A stretch of DNA of 64,000 bases from Neckera pumila (lineage: Eukaryota > Streptophyta > Bryopsida > Hypnales > Neckeraceae): the NCBI GenBank assembly GCA_963969595.1, contig OZ018411.1:21822545-21886544 (forward strand), in the 5' to 3' direction. Positions within the stretch are counted from its first letter, which is position 1. The number at the start of each line of letters is the position of its first letter. Position numbers and translations under genes: made by a program. Positions 12,711 through 25,400 of this stretch are shown here, piece by piece. The notes below the pieces were generated by a model. The model saw only the letters and a list, made by a program, of their open reading frames with translations. It made no database searches and was not told the DNA's origin.

Positions 12711-13674
12711 TTAGCCCTTAAAGTCCCAACAACATTTTTCTGTCAAAAAACACTCAAAATTACCATTTTTGCTACGTTCATCCAAGAAAACAATCTAATC
12801 ATTGACATACAAGATCCTATGATTAGATTTTGTTTTATTTTGTTTAGAATCTAATCATAGGATCTTATACTTCACTTGTCTGAGGTCATGTAGTAAAAAT
12901 TTCATGAAGTTTGACCATATAGATTGGAAGATATTAGCATTCAAAGTTGAAAAAAAAAGTTTTATTGAACATTGGCTTGTAATTTCAGGTGACTTTGACC
13001 GCCATTTGTGGAATTTTTTTGCACTACAAACTTTGGATTTAAAAAAATTTATGTTGAAGAATTATATTGGAAGTGTAAAAAAAATTCAAAAAAACACACT
13101 TGATTTTCATTCTTTAAAAAATTGTTAAGTAGAAGTACGTCCAAGATTGAATAAAAACCTAAATTGTTAGTAGCTCTAAGATGGCATTTAAGCACAATAA
13201 TCCCAATGGTGAGATTGTTTTAGCAAGCAAACACAACCTTGTCAAACAATTTTTATTTTGAAAAATTGTGAAAATTGCATTCAGAAATGAATCCCACAAG
13301 TTATTTTTGCAAAAAGATGCTTGAATTGCCCGAAAAACAAGATTGTCCATAATTTTTTTATTATTAGTCCAAATAGAATGAATCAAATCTTCAAACTTAG
13401 ACAAAAACATAATGTTTTAGGGGAAAAAAAGTTGAAAATTTATTTTGACTTTTGCAATTTATTTTGTGTTGCCAACCAAGTTTGATTCTAGGCTTTTTGT
13501 GGTATAACTTTTGCTCCTGGTCACCAATTGAAATAAAAATCGTATTCCCACATAGCTAATAAGTTTTTCTATTTTATGAGAAAGTTTCAAAAAGTTTCAT
13601 GAAAAATCAAGGTCACAGGCACCTGCCCAAATTCCAATTTGTCTCCAACGAGACAATGGGACTATAGGGGTTAA
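12711..13674 (+). mobile_element. TTAA element copy 4
   Basis: The left end is TTAG-CCCTTAAAGTCCCAA (first T of TTAA site at 12711) and the right end is ACTATAGGGG-TTAA (13671-13674), giving 964 bp. The right subterminal block ATAACTTTTGCTCC...CACCAATTGAAAT at about 13504 is well kept. Unlike other copies it holds a local inverted duplication at 12807-12868. Confidence 0.8.
12807..12868. repeat. Hairpin inside TTAA element copy 4
   Basis: The arms AAGATCCTATGATTAGATT and AATCTAATCATAGGATCTT are inverted around a T-rich loop of roughly 20 bp. Other copies carry only one arm (CCATAGGATCTTA) at this place, so the second arm was gained in this copy. Confidence 0.75.
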
Positions 13675-14520
13675 ATCCTATCAAACGAAGTAAAAAAAAT
13701 TCTAATCTCAACTGCTATAATATTTCAAATCCATGTAGTCAAAGTTTCTATTTTTTTTTACTCATTTTTGTATTATTATACTATAAGTTTGTTTTCATAA
13801 GTTGGTATTTCATGTGAAATACTATAGGCTTTGGAGCTTGTTTTTGGATCTAGAGACTTTGGCAATGAAGTTAGAAGAAAGAGTCACAGTCACCAATAAT
13901 GACAAGGCATGTCTAAATGTGAATATTCCATGTCCATGCCACATAATTTTCCGGGAATCCGGGAACTATATGAGCAAAAAAAGAATTTTATCGTTCAAAT
14001 TTGGAACTTGGTGATTGAGTACTTAAAGTTTTTTAATTTGGTTAATAAGCATGAACAACAACTTACATTTGGATTCACCTAATTTTCTAGACCTAAGCTA
14101 GTGATCTCTTTGAGAGAATAATAAATCCCTAAGCTACTACAAAGATTTGATGTTATTAGAAAATGCAAAGGCTGCAATATAATTATTGTGATGGCCTTTG
14201 CTTTAGGGTTGGTTTAGAACTTGAATTGGATAAAATTTGTTCAGTCTTCTTGCAAATTTGACCACACTTTAGTAACTTTGCACTTTTTTAATTTTTAAAT
14301 ATAAATTTAGAATAAATTTTAATCACCAATCTAATAAATCTGACTTTGTCTCATGTCATTCCTATTATTATTGAAAAAATCATAAGATTCTTTCAATTTC
14401 CATCTCAATGCAAATATCTCAGTAAATAAACTTTATAAAAATCACTATTTTTTGTATTTTATTGGGTGGATTGAAGTTTGTTTAAAAAAAACTTTGGTTC
14501 ATTCTATTTTTATTTACCCT
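13675..14520. other. AT-rich intergenic DNA, no gene seen
   Basis: One short ORF (13802-14014, +) has no recognisable domain. Nothing else is supported here. Confidence 0.5.
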
Positions 14521-15542
14521 TTAACCTCTAAAGTGCTAAATGTCCCCTTGTGGGACTCTTGAAGGTTTGATCACGTTCCTATAATCTCAATTTTTAGCAG
14601 GCATGTATAGCATCTTTCTGGGAAAATAATATATTGGATTCATTTTTTAAATCCATTTTTATTATTTAAAAAAAAAGGTTGCATAATATAGTATAGTTTG
14701 CTTGTTAAAACAATCTCACCAATGCAATAGTGTATTTTAAGTCCATCATATATATTTTTTATTTCAATCGATGCCTGAGAGCAAAAGTTATAACACAACA
14801 AGCCCAAAATGGAGATTGGCGAGCAACTCAAAAAAATCACAAAAAGTCAAAGTGATTTTTAAATTTTTTTTTTTCTAAAATATTATATTTTATCTACATC
14901 TGAAGCTTTGATTCATTCTATTTAGACTTGTGATGGCCAAATTATGGACATTTTTTAGTTTTTTGGGCAATCTAATCATCTTCTTGAAAAAATATCTTAT
15001 AGGGTTCATTATTTAATGCAACTTTTACAATTTTTCAAAAAAAAATTGTTAAACAAGGTTCAATTTGCTTGCTAGAACAATCGCACTGTTTAGATTAGTA
15101 TGCTTCAATTCCATCTTAGAGTTATTAACAACTTATTTTTTCCTTCAATCTTGAACCTACTTCTACTTAACAATTTTTTTAATGAGTGACAATTATTGTT
15201 TAGTTTGGTTTTATTTTCTAGATTCTCAATTCCATTATTCAACATAAAAAGTTAAAAAGACAAAATCCATAATACAAAGTTTTTAAGTTAAGAAGATTCT
15301 ATGCCATTAAATCTAGTCGAACAAGGTGTAAAAAAACTTGTTTTCACTTTGGATGCAAATATATCGCAATCTACACAGTAAAACTTCTAACATACATTCT
15401 TATACTTATTTGGTATAAGATCGTATTGTTAGATATGCAAAAAATAAATAAATAATTTTTTTAAAGTTTTTGCTCTTTGCAATAGAAATGGTTGTTTTGA
15501 GTATTATTTGGAGAAAAATGGCATTCAGACTTTAGGAGTTAA
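14521..15542 (-). mobile_element. TTAA element copy 5, complete
   Basis: The edges are TTAA-CCTCTAAAGTGC (14521) and CTTTAGGAG-TTAA (ending 15542); length 1022 bp. The subterminal block TTTCAATCGATGCC...AGCAAAAGTTATAAC sits at about 14762. The end block AATAGAAATGGTTGTTTTGAG is the complement of the CTGCCATTTCTAT block of + copies. Confidence 0.82.
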
Positions 15543-16710
15543 AGAAATGAAGGTATCTCTTTCTAAAACTCATTCATGATTCCAAACGACTATTTAATTT
15601 ACTATAAATTTAAAAACATTATAAATATTCTACTAATATTTTACAATATTTATTTTTGTCTATACAAAAAAATTCAAAATTTTTTGGCATCCATTATTTT
15701 TTGCCAACATTCGCCACTAGATATGTAGAATAATAAAAATGACCATATTAGAAACTACCCATTTAATATAATATGTTTGTTCCAAGAGAGACGGTCAAGT
15801 AGGAAATTAATATGCTAATAGATTAATTCTTTAACTAGATAACACAACTTATAAACACACAATCTCTCATTTGAAAATACTCAAGTAAGCACAATGATGG
15901 AATAAGTGATATTCACTCATAAACTATACCAATGGGGATTATTTATAAGACAACATTTAAGCTAAAGATTCCCAACTTGATACTATTATAAATCACTAAT
16001 ACATTTCTCTTATGAATTAGCTACAAATCATTCCTTCAAACATCCAAGCCCTTACTGGCACTAAACAACATTTTTTAATTTGAAACTACTCATTCTCCTA
16101 ATCAAAATTTACTCATACAATATAGACGTTAACCAAAAAAAATTTCACTTGCTTCCATTTGACAAAAACATTCAATTAATTCACATAATACTCAAGTTGG
16201 AAATCATCATTTATACTACAACAATACTGCACACACATATTGGAATTCAACAATTGCAATTTACTTATCTTCATAAAAAACTTATTTGGATTTACAGCTC
16301 ATTCTTTCACTACTTCAATCTATTTCACAACCACAAGCATCCATATACATCACAAAAGGACCAATTAGGCTAAATATATCATCGTATTTAATCAAATTCA
16401 TTTGATGAACAAATCACTATATTACAATTATAGTTTTCTCCAATTCCTCAACTTCTTCATTCACGCATCATCATCTCCGATTTGAGACCACAATTTCCAC
16501 AACTGCAACTAACACACATCACATCATCAAAGAAAAAAAATATGCACCCAACTCCAGGCTGGGACTTGCACTTGCCATTTGCAAAGTAGAGTACAAATCA
16601 AATGAAACTTCCCAAACTAATAGGCACTCACAAGTGGTTACCTACCAACTTCCCGACTTGGCAATCTAATTGCACAACAAAAAACCCAATTGGAACACAC
16701 AAATTGCCAA
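15543..16710. other. AT-rich intergenic DNA, no gene seen
   Basis: The ORF at 16080-16373 (+, 97 codons) is rich in I, L, H and Y with no domain I recognise, and is most likely chance in AT-rich DNA. Confidence 0.45.
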
Positions 16711-16851
16711 CACCATAAAAAATCCGTGTTTTCCATGTTAATGAAAATGTTAAAGTTAACATCAAAATGTTTCATTTGACAATATTATTAACATGAAAAC
16801 GGGTGGACGTCTAGAAAAATCTCTCAAGAAAAACATGGAATTCTTATAGTG
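16711..16851. mobile_element. CACTA-type miniature element
   Basis: The left end CACCATAAAAAATCCGTG and the reverse complement of the right end, CACTATAAGAATTCCATG, match over about 24 bp. Length is 141 bp. Flanking triplets are CAA on the left and TAA on the right, close to a 3-bp target duplication. An inner inverted pair (CATGTTAAT / ATTAACATG) lies at 16734-16795. Confidence 0.65.
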
Positions 16852-19007
16852 TAATAAGAACTCCAATTTAGACCACTAACAATCTCAATTGGACTAATTG
16901 GCAACTCACTACACCAACACACTTACTTTGGCTTGGCACTGCAGAGGCAAAAATTGCTCAACAAATAACAAAACAACACATTAAATACCAATTTGAACAA
17001 CAAAACGAAAATCAAGTTCCCAACTACCCAATAAAACCCACACAAAATACACCAAAAATGACAAATTGAAATTGAACTAAAAACTTTACAAGATATTATA
17101 GGTGAATATTTGTAATTTTTTAACTTGAATATGTTTTAACATTACATGATAATTTTCAAATCATAACATTTTGAGTTGTAAATTTAAACCTTCAAAATTT
17201 CATGGCCAAGTTGTATTTATGTGTCTCTTCACATCTAGAGCACCCTATACTTATTAACACATAAATATTTATCACCAAATATCAACCAAACCAATTTCCA
17301 TCTAAAGGTCATTACTAAATGCATTTAATTTATCCCTTTATGAAGTTCTCTTTTATTGTTTCTTGTTGGGGAGCAAAAAAATGTCATGCAATATCAATTT
17401 TTTGAAGGTTGAAACAAACTTGATTGGAATTCTAAAAAAAAATGTAATGTACTTTTAATCTTATTTTTTTAAATAATGATTAGATATTAGACAACCAACT
17501 TTGAGATTTAAATTTTCTCATACTTATTTCTAAAAATTATAAACAAAACATGATATGATATGGAATATATTAATATATAGTTATTGTAAATTATATATTA
17601 AGATTTTCCTTCAATATTTTATTATTTTAATAAAAATATATAACTAGGTCTATATAAATGCACAGTAGATTGTATTACATTTTGTGTTTTGGTGTACCAA
17701 ATAGACAATTTTGAGTTTTTTAAAGAATTAATGGAAAAATTTAGAAAACTCCTCTTTGTGTAAACTTAGTTTTATGTGGTATTAGAATGTGAACATTATG
17801 TTATCATCAACGATTAACATAACCAAAAAATTCATAAAATTGCAATTATATTAACACAAATAAATGAATTTTTATGTAAACATTGTATTTGAATGGAAAG
17901 AATTGCATCTCAAGTTTCACTAAAAAGAGAATTGTTCATGGAATTTTGAGCTATGATAATTTATATATACACACATTAAAACATATTAGATGAAATTTTA
18001 TACATTCGTAGGCTACTTTAATAGGGTTTTTCTTAACATTTATAGAAAAAATTCGTAGTATTCTTGAAGGAAAATTTTGCATGTGAAAGTATTAAAATGA
18101 AATTGGATTTTAAATTAGAAAATAAAAAATTTTACTTGCAATTTTTGGACTGAAACTGGTCAAAGTAGTGTTGACATGGAAGTATTGAAATTCCAAATCT
18201 TTAACATCAACCAATTTACAAATTGAAGTTTGATTTTATAATCAATATATAGTTGACATACAAACATGGTTCATTACCTTTTTTGTTGTGCTATGATACA
18301 AGTTTTTAATATGGAGTTTAAATTTGTATTTCTAACAAAATACACAAAGTGCATTAATTTTGTGGAATCTTTGTGCAAGTAGTGGTAGACCTTACCATGC
18401 TTTTATCCACCTTTGATGATAAAAATTTCCTAAATCACCAATAGTATGTAGCTTGGTTGAATACTAAATAAATTCCAAATTCACCAAATTAAAAATTTAA
18501 ATGAGTTTGTTGATACATATATTTTAATCACATACAAATAGTCATTTGTAAAATATACTATTGTAGTTGGCCATTTGTAATTCTCTTCATCCATACCTTA
18601 AGTTGTTTTGTTCTTTTGTTCTTTTGTTTTGTTTTGTTTTTTTGTTTTGTTAGGTTGAGATCTCCTGTATTGTGTATCCTCCAATTGCGTGCTTGGTACT
18701 GTCAGAAAGCTCTCAGCAAGGAGGGTTGCACGGGCTTGGTTCTATGGCGTTTGGACCTACGGTGCAGAAGTTATTGACTATTTTGAAGTATTTATGGATA
18801 AAAAAATTAGCTATTGATTACATTTTTAAATCGAAATAATTTATAGTACAAATTGAAAGTATTTCACTTGTTTTTGTTGTAACATAGGCCATTTATTCTA
18901 TAAAAGTTAGGCATCTCTCTCTACGTGTATTAGTCTAAAATCTAAGATATTAGATTTGTCTTGTTGGTTGATAGTGAATAGTAAATAGGTGTTACTTGCT
19001 TTTAAAG
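16852..19007. other. AT-rich intergenic DNA, no gene seen
   Basis: A short stretch of more balanced composition lies at 18655-18770, between AT-rich flanks and just after a TTTTG-rich run (18600-18645). It does not match any gene or RNA I recognise. The rest is AT-rich without supported features. Confidence 0.45.
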
Positions 19008-19560
19008 TTAACCCCTAAATGCCCAAGGCATTTTTTGATCTTCTTGGAATTTGCTCTAAACTAAACAAGAAACCAACATTTTGATATGTCTTACAGAAAA
19101 AGTTGAATTGTAATTGTACAAATTCAAACTAGACATGTTAGAAATCACATGGAAAAATAAAACACAACAATATCACTTATAGATTGAAAGATTGTAATAC
19201 TTGATCATGAAGATGTTAAAACTGTGAAAGTGATTTCAAGTCTTTCAATCCTCTTTTTACATGTCAAACCTAAAAAATTGGTCACAAATAAAATATGAGT
19301 TTAAAGAGCATAACATGCATAACTACAATCAATATATGGCTTTTCAAAATCTACTCTACAATTTTTTCAAATGAATTTCAATGTGATTTTTTCTCCAAGA
19401 TCTAGTGTATTTAAGGCTCATTTCCAAGAGCCTTAAACACTAGAAAATCAAGATTTGCAATAGACACCCTTGCACAAAACCTTCATAAGCAAAATCATCA
19501 TTATTCATTTTCAAATTTGGATTTTGATGCTAAAACTAGACTTTTTAAAGGATTTTTCAA
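19008..19560. mobile_element. TTAA element left end, remainder unclear
   Basis: A clean left end, TTAA-CCCCTAAATGCCCAAGG, starts at 19008, and the following blocks (ATAGATTGAAAGATTGTAAT at about 19177) fit the family order. I cannot place a matching right end, so the end given here is arbitrary. The copy is probably truncated or strongly diverged. Confidence 0.5.
19402..19443. repeat. Short hairpin
   Basis: CTAGTGTATTTAAGGCTC and GAGCCTTAAACACTAG form an inverted repeat around an 8-nt loop. One arm has a single extra base. It lies within the presumed TTAA element starting at 19008. Confidence 0.7.
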
Positions 19561-20030
19561 AAGTATATAAAATACTAAAAATAATATCTTATTATGGTTT
19601 TGTTTAGCTTCACAGTATGCTTGTAGATTCAAGGTTGGCTCTAATGGGCATCTTGTTTTGCCTTTGTTTAGACAAACATTGAAGGTTGTGGATTAGATCT
19701 TATAGACATTTTAACATTTGCTCCTTTAGCACCAAAGATTATTCTTGAAGAAAAGTTATTTCATACTTTTGTCCACTTGGTTTTGTCTTTGCACTTGCAA
19801 GATTGGGAGTTTTTATCTCTTGGGAGGGTGCCAAGTGCTTTTAGATCTTGAAAGTGCCAAAGTGATTGGTCTCTAAATGTGTTGATATTGAAGGTTTATA
19901 AGATTTACTAAATAAAAATTGTTATTCTATTTTGATTATTGAAGAGATTATAATCTAGAAACTGATTTTAGTAGACTCTTGTGATTGATTAAGTACTTGT
20001 GTTGGAGACTATTCTTATTTACTAAAGGAC

Positions 20031-20275
20031 CGGATGTATTTTTCAAGAAAAGATGTCAAAAATTGCCTTTTTCTAGAACATTGGCCAAAATTGAAAGTAA
20101 AACAATTTTTTGAACCTTAAATAGTAGAAACCATACAAAAGTATAGTAGAAATTTTTTAATTGTGTGGAAAAAGTTTCAACCCATTTGAGCACATAGACT
20201 GAAAGATTATAATGTTTAAAGTGATAAAAAAACTTTTTATCAACCTTGCAAAATGGAATCAACAAACTTCAAATG
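20031..20275 (+). mobile_element. Fragment of a TTAA element (left half)
   Basis: Starting CTAAAGGACCGGATG, the text through AAAGATTATAATGTTTAAAG at about 20203 matches the reverse complement of the last part of the complete copy at 20866-21808. Terminal TTAA and right end are absent. Confidence 0.5.
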
Positions 20276-20865
20276 AACTCTCTTGGAGTAAAATTCTTAT
20301 TCTATAAGTAAAATTCTTATTCGTTAAGTAAAATTGTACATCTACACCATCAGTACACCATCATGTTAGATACATTCATAAGGAATACCTTACTCTAAAT
20401 CACCTTGCAATATAAGGGAGTCAAATGAATTGGCAATACACTAACGGGCAATTTCATTAAAATGGCGGTATTCTAAGTGCCACTTTGAAGGTGTGCCATT
20501 TTCACCATCTAGGACAAGTATAGATTTTAGAACGGCTATTTTGAACCATTTACGGCATCTATAGATTTAGGATGGCCGTTTTGAACTATTTTTACGCCAT
20601 TTAAAAAAAATATTGCCATTTTAATGAAATTGCCTATACTATTGATTTTTGATGATTTTTTGTCCAATGAGGAAATTTTCTTTTTAAAATTGAGATGGTG
20701 GAAACTTGGAAACAAACATTTGAAATGTGTAGAAAGTAATTTGAAAATTTTGAAAATACAAATTTTAAGATAATAAGCATTTGTAATTAGACAAAAACAT
20801 TTTTTCAAAACCTGCCTAGAAGGGTTAGTAGAATTTGAGCTCCTTTTGAAATGATCTTTTTGCTC

Positions 20866-21808
20866 TTAATCCCTAAAGGCCAAATGTTTGTTGAATAGAC
20901 AATTGAAAATCTGAACATGTTTCTCTAAAGTCAATTTTGGTCGGATGTTCACGTTCACACAAAGCATGAACATGTACCCCCTTAGTATAAATAAATTTTT
21001 TTTTCTAATTAGGGGCCCTGGATCAAAAGTTATGTTGCCTTGAATTTTTTTGGTAGCATAGGCAACTTGGACATCTTTTGCTAAAATCTTCATCAACTTT
21101 TGAAATTCAACATGTTTGTAACTAATAACATATGGCATACAATTGTACCAAAGAACAAATTAGTTCTCAAATCACCCTTAAATAGGAGTCAAATTTGCTA
21201 GCTCTTTTGGGGCAGTTTTAAGAAAAAAACACTTTCTTCTAACTTCAAGCTCTATTATCTTGTATTCCGTGAAGTCAAAGTTATTGAATTTTTTTCAATG
21301 TATTCCAAATGTTTGCCTCTAACTTTTCACCATTTGGATTTCAAATAAAAAATTCCTCATTGCACAAGAAATCATTCACACAATGACAAGTGTATTACAA
21401 ATTAATTTAGCCTCCTTGACATTGTAAGGCAATTTAGAGTAAGCTAGGCTCCATAATTTTCTTCTGCAATTTTTGATTAGTGAACCTACCATTATATTCT
21501 TATAAACAATTAAAATTCTCATTTTAATATAGAGCAAAAAAATTCAGTCAAGGGGGCTCAAAGTCTACTAACTCCAAATTTATTACACAGAAATGAAAAA
21601 AAAGTCTTTTCACACTTCAAACACTTTAATCTTTCAATCCATGCGATGAAATAGGCTGAAATTTTTTCCACACATTGCCTTGTTTAATACACTTTTGTAT
21701 GATTGGAAGCCGTTAAAAAAATTAAGCTTTGATTTTAGACAAGACATGGAAAATTTATAGTTGAGGACTTTTCCTCTTCCAAAACCCGATGTGGCCTTTA
21801 GGGGTTAA
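20866..21808 (-). mobile_element. TTAA element copy 6, complete, diverged subfamily
   Basis: The edges are TTAA-TCCCTAAAGGCC (20866) and GGCCTTTAGGGG-TTAA (21805-21808); length 943 bp. The inside is the most diverged of the complete copies but keeps the order of blocks, including CTGGATCAAAAGTTATG at about 21019 and the ATCTTTCAATCCATGCG block at about 21631. Confidence 0.8.
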
Positions 21809-23288
21809 AGTAGTAGATTTTAATCAAATTGCATATTATATTATGTTAGTTAAATACATGGCATATTTTAGAAGTAGTAAAAGATGTCAAAATTCCCGAG
21901 TTGCTTAGAGTCATGGGGATAGCATAACTTTTGCTTTGGGCATTTGATTGGAATTTTTTTTGCATTCTACCCAAATTCCAAATGTCCAAGTTTGAACAAA
22001 CATTTGGTTTTTGAGTGGTTAATTAATGACTATTATTACCAATGTCATAAAATCTTCCACAACTGTGAGCCTTCTACTTTTGAATGGGCAAAAAGCTTAA
22101 AAACATGTACTTTACACTACGACATAATTGACATCATAAAATTTTCAAAGGACAATAATTTGGAAACTTATTGAAGTGATTGATGGAAGACTTGCTTTTG
22201 AGTCTATTCTAAATGTAGGATATTTGTACCATTATTTTAATATAAAGATCTTGCACAAATATGAGCAATGTATTTTTGAATGGACAAAATCTTGACGATG
22301 CACTTCACATCAGGTTCACCAAAAAATATGTCATCATATGAATGCTTATCTCAAATATATTGTAGAAGTCTATTAATTGTTATAGATCTTTATAATAAGG
22401 GCAAAAATATTCTATATTCAAAGGTGTATTCCAATGAAATCTTTAAACAAAATTACAATAGTCCGATAAAATAAGTTTTGAAATTGAAATCTCTTTATAA
22501 TTCAAAAACTCAAATGTAAATTATTTCTTTAGTAAATCTTCTAAGACTTCAACACCATCACCCTTACAATCTTATCACCATGACAATTTCATGATTTGAA
22601 GCATCATAACATTATTGACCTTTGCTGGGGTCCCTTTTCTTCCCCCAAAATTTGGAGAGACTTGATGTACCTAAAACCAATCACGGAGCCAATATTATAA
22701 CTTAATACTCCCCTTACGTTTCTTCGGGGGAATTATACCTCCACCTAGGGGGAGTTTCCAGAGTCCGTTAATAATGTTATAATATAACATCATTGCAAGC
22801 ACTATAAACTTTTGATTTCTAAAACTCAAATCATAAACTAAAGACAAATTTACAACTATCTCTCAAAAGCAACCTTCACTAGTAGAAGCTATGATAATCT
22901 TTAGGCACCAATGAATAGTATTCAAGTGCAAGGCCCAAGGCCCACACTAGTATGAAGCAAGTGCCAATATAGGCCGTGGCCTTAAGGCATTTTTGCAATA
23001 TTCCTTGGTGCCCAAAGACCATCCATTGTACTAGTGCTTTGATGCTAAATCATTTGGAAGATGGATAGATAAATAGAAAAAGAGAAGCAAAAATAAGGTA
23101 AAGTGCCCATGAGAACTAAATTTTCTAAAATCATTTGTTTTAAAATCCTAACTCATACAAAACTTATAAATCAAGCATCATCTATCCATTTGACCACCAC
23201 CAAACCATGATACAAATTTAACATCCCTTATCCAAATTTTGAACTAAAACAAATTTAGACATATCCTACAATACAATATGCACCTCTT
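21809..23288. other. AT-rich intergenic DNA, no gene seen
   Basis: A GC-richer patch at 22625-22770 contains GGGGGAATTATACCTCC and CCTAGGGGGAG, flanked by ATTATAACTTAA and TTATAATATAAC, possibly a small inverted-repeat element. Text at 22900-23000 is an inverted match to about 33930-34015 (AAGGCCCACACTAGTA..., GTGCCAATAT). No coding region is supported. Confidence 0.45.
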
Positions 23289-24908
23289 TTGACCCCTAAA
23301 ATTCCATGACTTTGCTTTCACTGAAAACACTCAAAAACTGCTATTTCTAGTATAAGTACCAAATTTTTGAAAAAAAACATTGTTGAATCTATGGAACGAT
23401 AGGATCTTGTAGTATGCTGACTTGATAACATGTGGTAAGAATTTCGGAAATTTCTACCGCATGGATTGCAAGATATAAGCATTCAAATGCACTAATCATT
23501 TTTTGGGCCCTCCAAAAATAGGGCAGCTACACTTTGCAAGCTCACTTTTCAATGAAAAAATGTTCAAAATGATGGTGCTTCTTTGGATTCTTTTTCCTAG
23601 ACAAATTGGCTATATGCTTGAAAATTTTCACTTCATTTGGACTAATTGCACAATATATAAGAAAAAAATAGTAACTAGATAGTAGTAGAAAATGATTCAA
23701 AATACTAAATTGTCAAGAATTTAATTATGGAATTGAAAAATACCAATCCCAATAGTTGCAAATTAGTAATAAACAATCTACATCTTATGATTTTATTTTT
23801 TCAAAAAATATTGAAAATTGAGTAAGATAAAGGACCTCAAAGTTTATTTCAGAGTAGAGAATCCATAACTGCTTGCAAACTAAAAATCTTCATAACTTTG
23901 GACTCAGTGGTCAATGGGGACGATTCAAAGCTTTTTACGTGTATATAACTCTAGAGATCCATTTTCAAATTTTTATTTATGAACGAAGTGATTTTTTTTT
24001 ATCCAAAAGATCCCCGTTACAAAAATCATTGGGATTGGTAATTTATATGATCATTTGAAATTGGTTTTCTAGATTTATATGTACATATAAGGCTTTCAAT
24101 CATTTCATTATGATTAATGAGATGAAAATTAAGAGGAGTTTTAGTTTGCGGGTAGTTATGGAATTTTTTTTCCAAAATAAGCTTTGAAGTTGTTCAAGTC
24201 CACAGTTTTCAATATTTAAAAAAAAAATAAGAAAACTAGGTGTATACTATTTATTACAACATTATAACCATTGGAATTGGCATTTTTCAATTCCCTAACT
24301 AAATTCTCAACAATTTAATGTTTTGAATCATTTTCTACTTCTTTTTGCTTAATATTTTTTCATGTATGTTGTACAATTCCAAATGATCTAAAATTTTTCA
24401 AGCATATAGCCAACTTGCTTCGAAGAATGATTTTAAAGAGTAACCACCATTTTGGACATTTTTTCATACAAATGTGACCTTGTGAAGTGCAGCTGCCCGT
24501 TTTTTGTTTTTCTTAAAACCCGAAGTTTATTCCAAGAGAAAAACAAACAACGGAGATTGCGGGCAGATTCTTGGCAAACAAGAACCAAACCACAAGAGAA
24601 CAATCCTAGACTACATGAAAGAACCGCATTTTGGTTTTTTCAACTACCATGTAATCTCTTTGCCAATTTGTGAGCCAAAGAATCAACTGCCCAACTTTTT
24701 GCGGTGCCAAAAAAAGGATTTGTCAATTCAAATTCTAATATCTTGCAATTTACACAATGGAAAATTTTGAAGCTTTTTCTACCTCTTTCCAAACTAGCTT
24801 AATACAAGATCTTACGGTTACATGTGTCCAAAAAATGTACTTGTACTAGATATGGCAGTTTTGGAGTGTTCTTGGTGAAAACGTAGTCTTTGACAATTAG
24901 GGGTTTAA
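23289..24908. mobile_element. Two TTAA elements fused tail-to-tail (large foldback)
   Basis: The left half (23289 to about 24005) is a + copy starting TTGA-CCCCTAAAATTCC. The right half (about 24055 to 24908) is a - copy ending TTAGGGGT-TTAA. Each half lacks the end that should lie in the middle, so the unit is a palindrome with arms of about 700-850 bp whose outer edges are both of the same end type. The right arm carries an extra insert at 24493-24692. Confidence 0.75.
24493..24692. other. Insert of about 194 bp within a TTAA element
   Basis: Other copies read CTGCCC followed directly by the GCNNNNCCAAAAAAAGG block. Here CTGCCC occurs at 24493-24498 and again at 24687-24692, with unrelated, GC-richer sequence between. 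The 6-bp repeat could be a target duplication or chance. Confidence 0.55.
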
Positions 24909-25400
24909 CAAGCATATATTCACAAAAAGTTTCAATTTTGATACTACAAATGATGTAGATCTTTGTCAATTTGTTCATGATGTGATCTTTATAATGGTCC
25001 TTGTTGCCTTGAGTAGCAAGGGATTAGATGTTGATGGCTTGCATTCAAAATTGGGGAATTACCTCTGTTAAGACTTCTTTGACACATTTGGTGTGTTACA
25101 TTTTGATTAGTATTTTTAAAGGAGATCTCGAACATTTTAAAGATTTGTCATATTGCATTGCAAGAGACTATTTCTAAGTATATGGCATGCTAGAATAACA
25201 TATATATTCTTAGTTACATTGATAAATGTAAGAAGCCTCATTTTAAAGATTCATTGTTACAATTGAATTTAAATATAGCATTCAAGTTGTAAATGGGCAT
25301 TTTGTTTCAAATTAAATTTACTTTCCAATGTGATTTTTTTTGCCTTTTGTCCTGTTAGATTTCTAAAGAACCAAATTAAACTTGAATATTTTGCTCTTAC

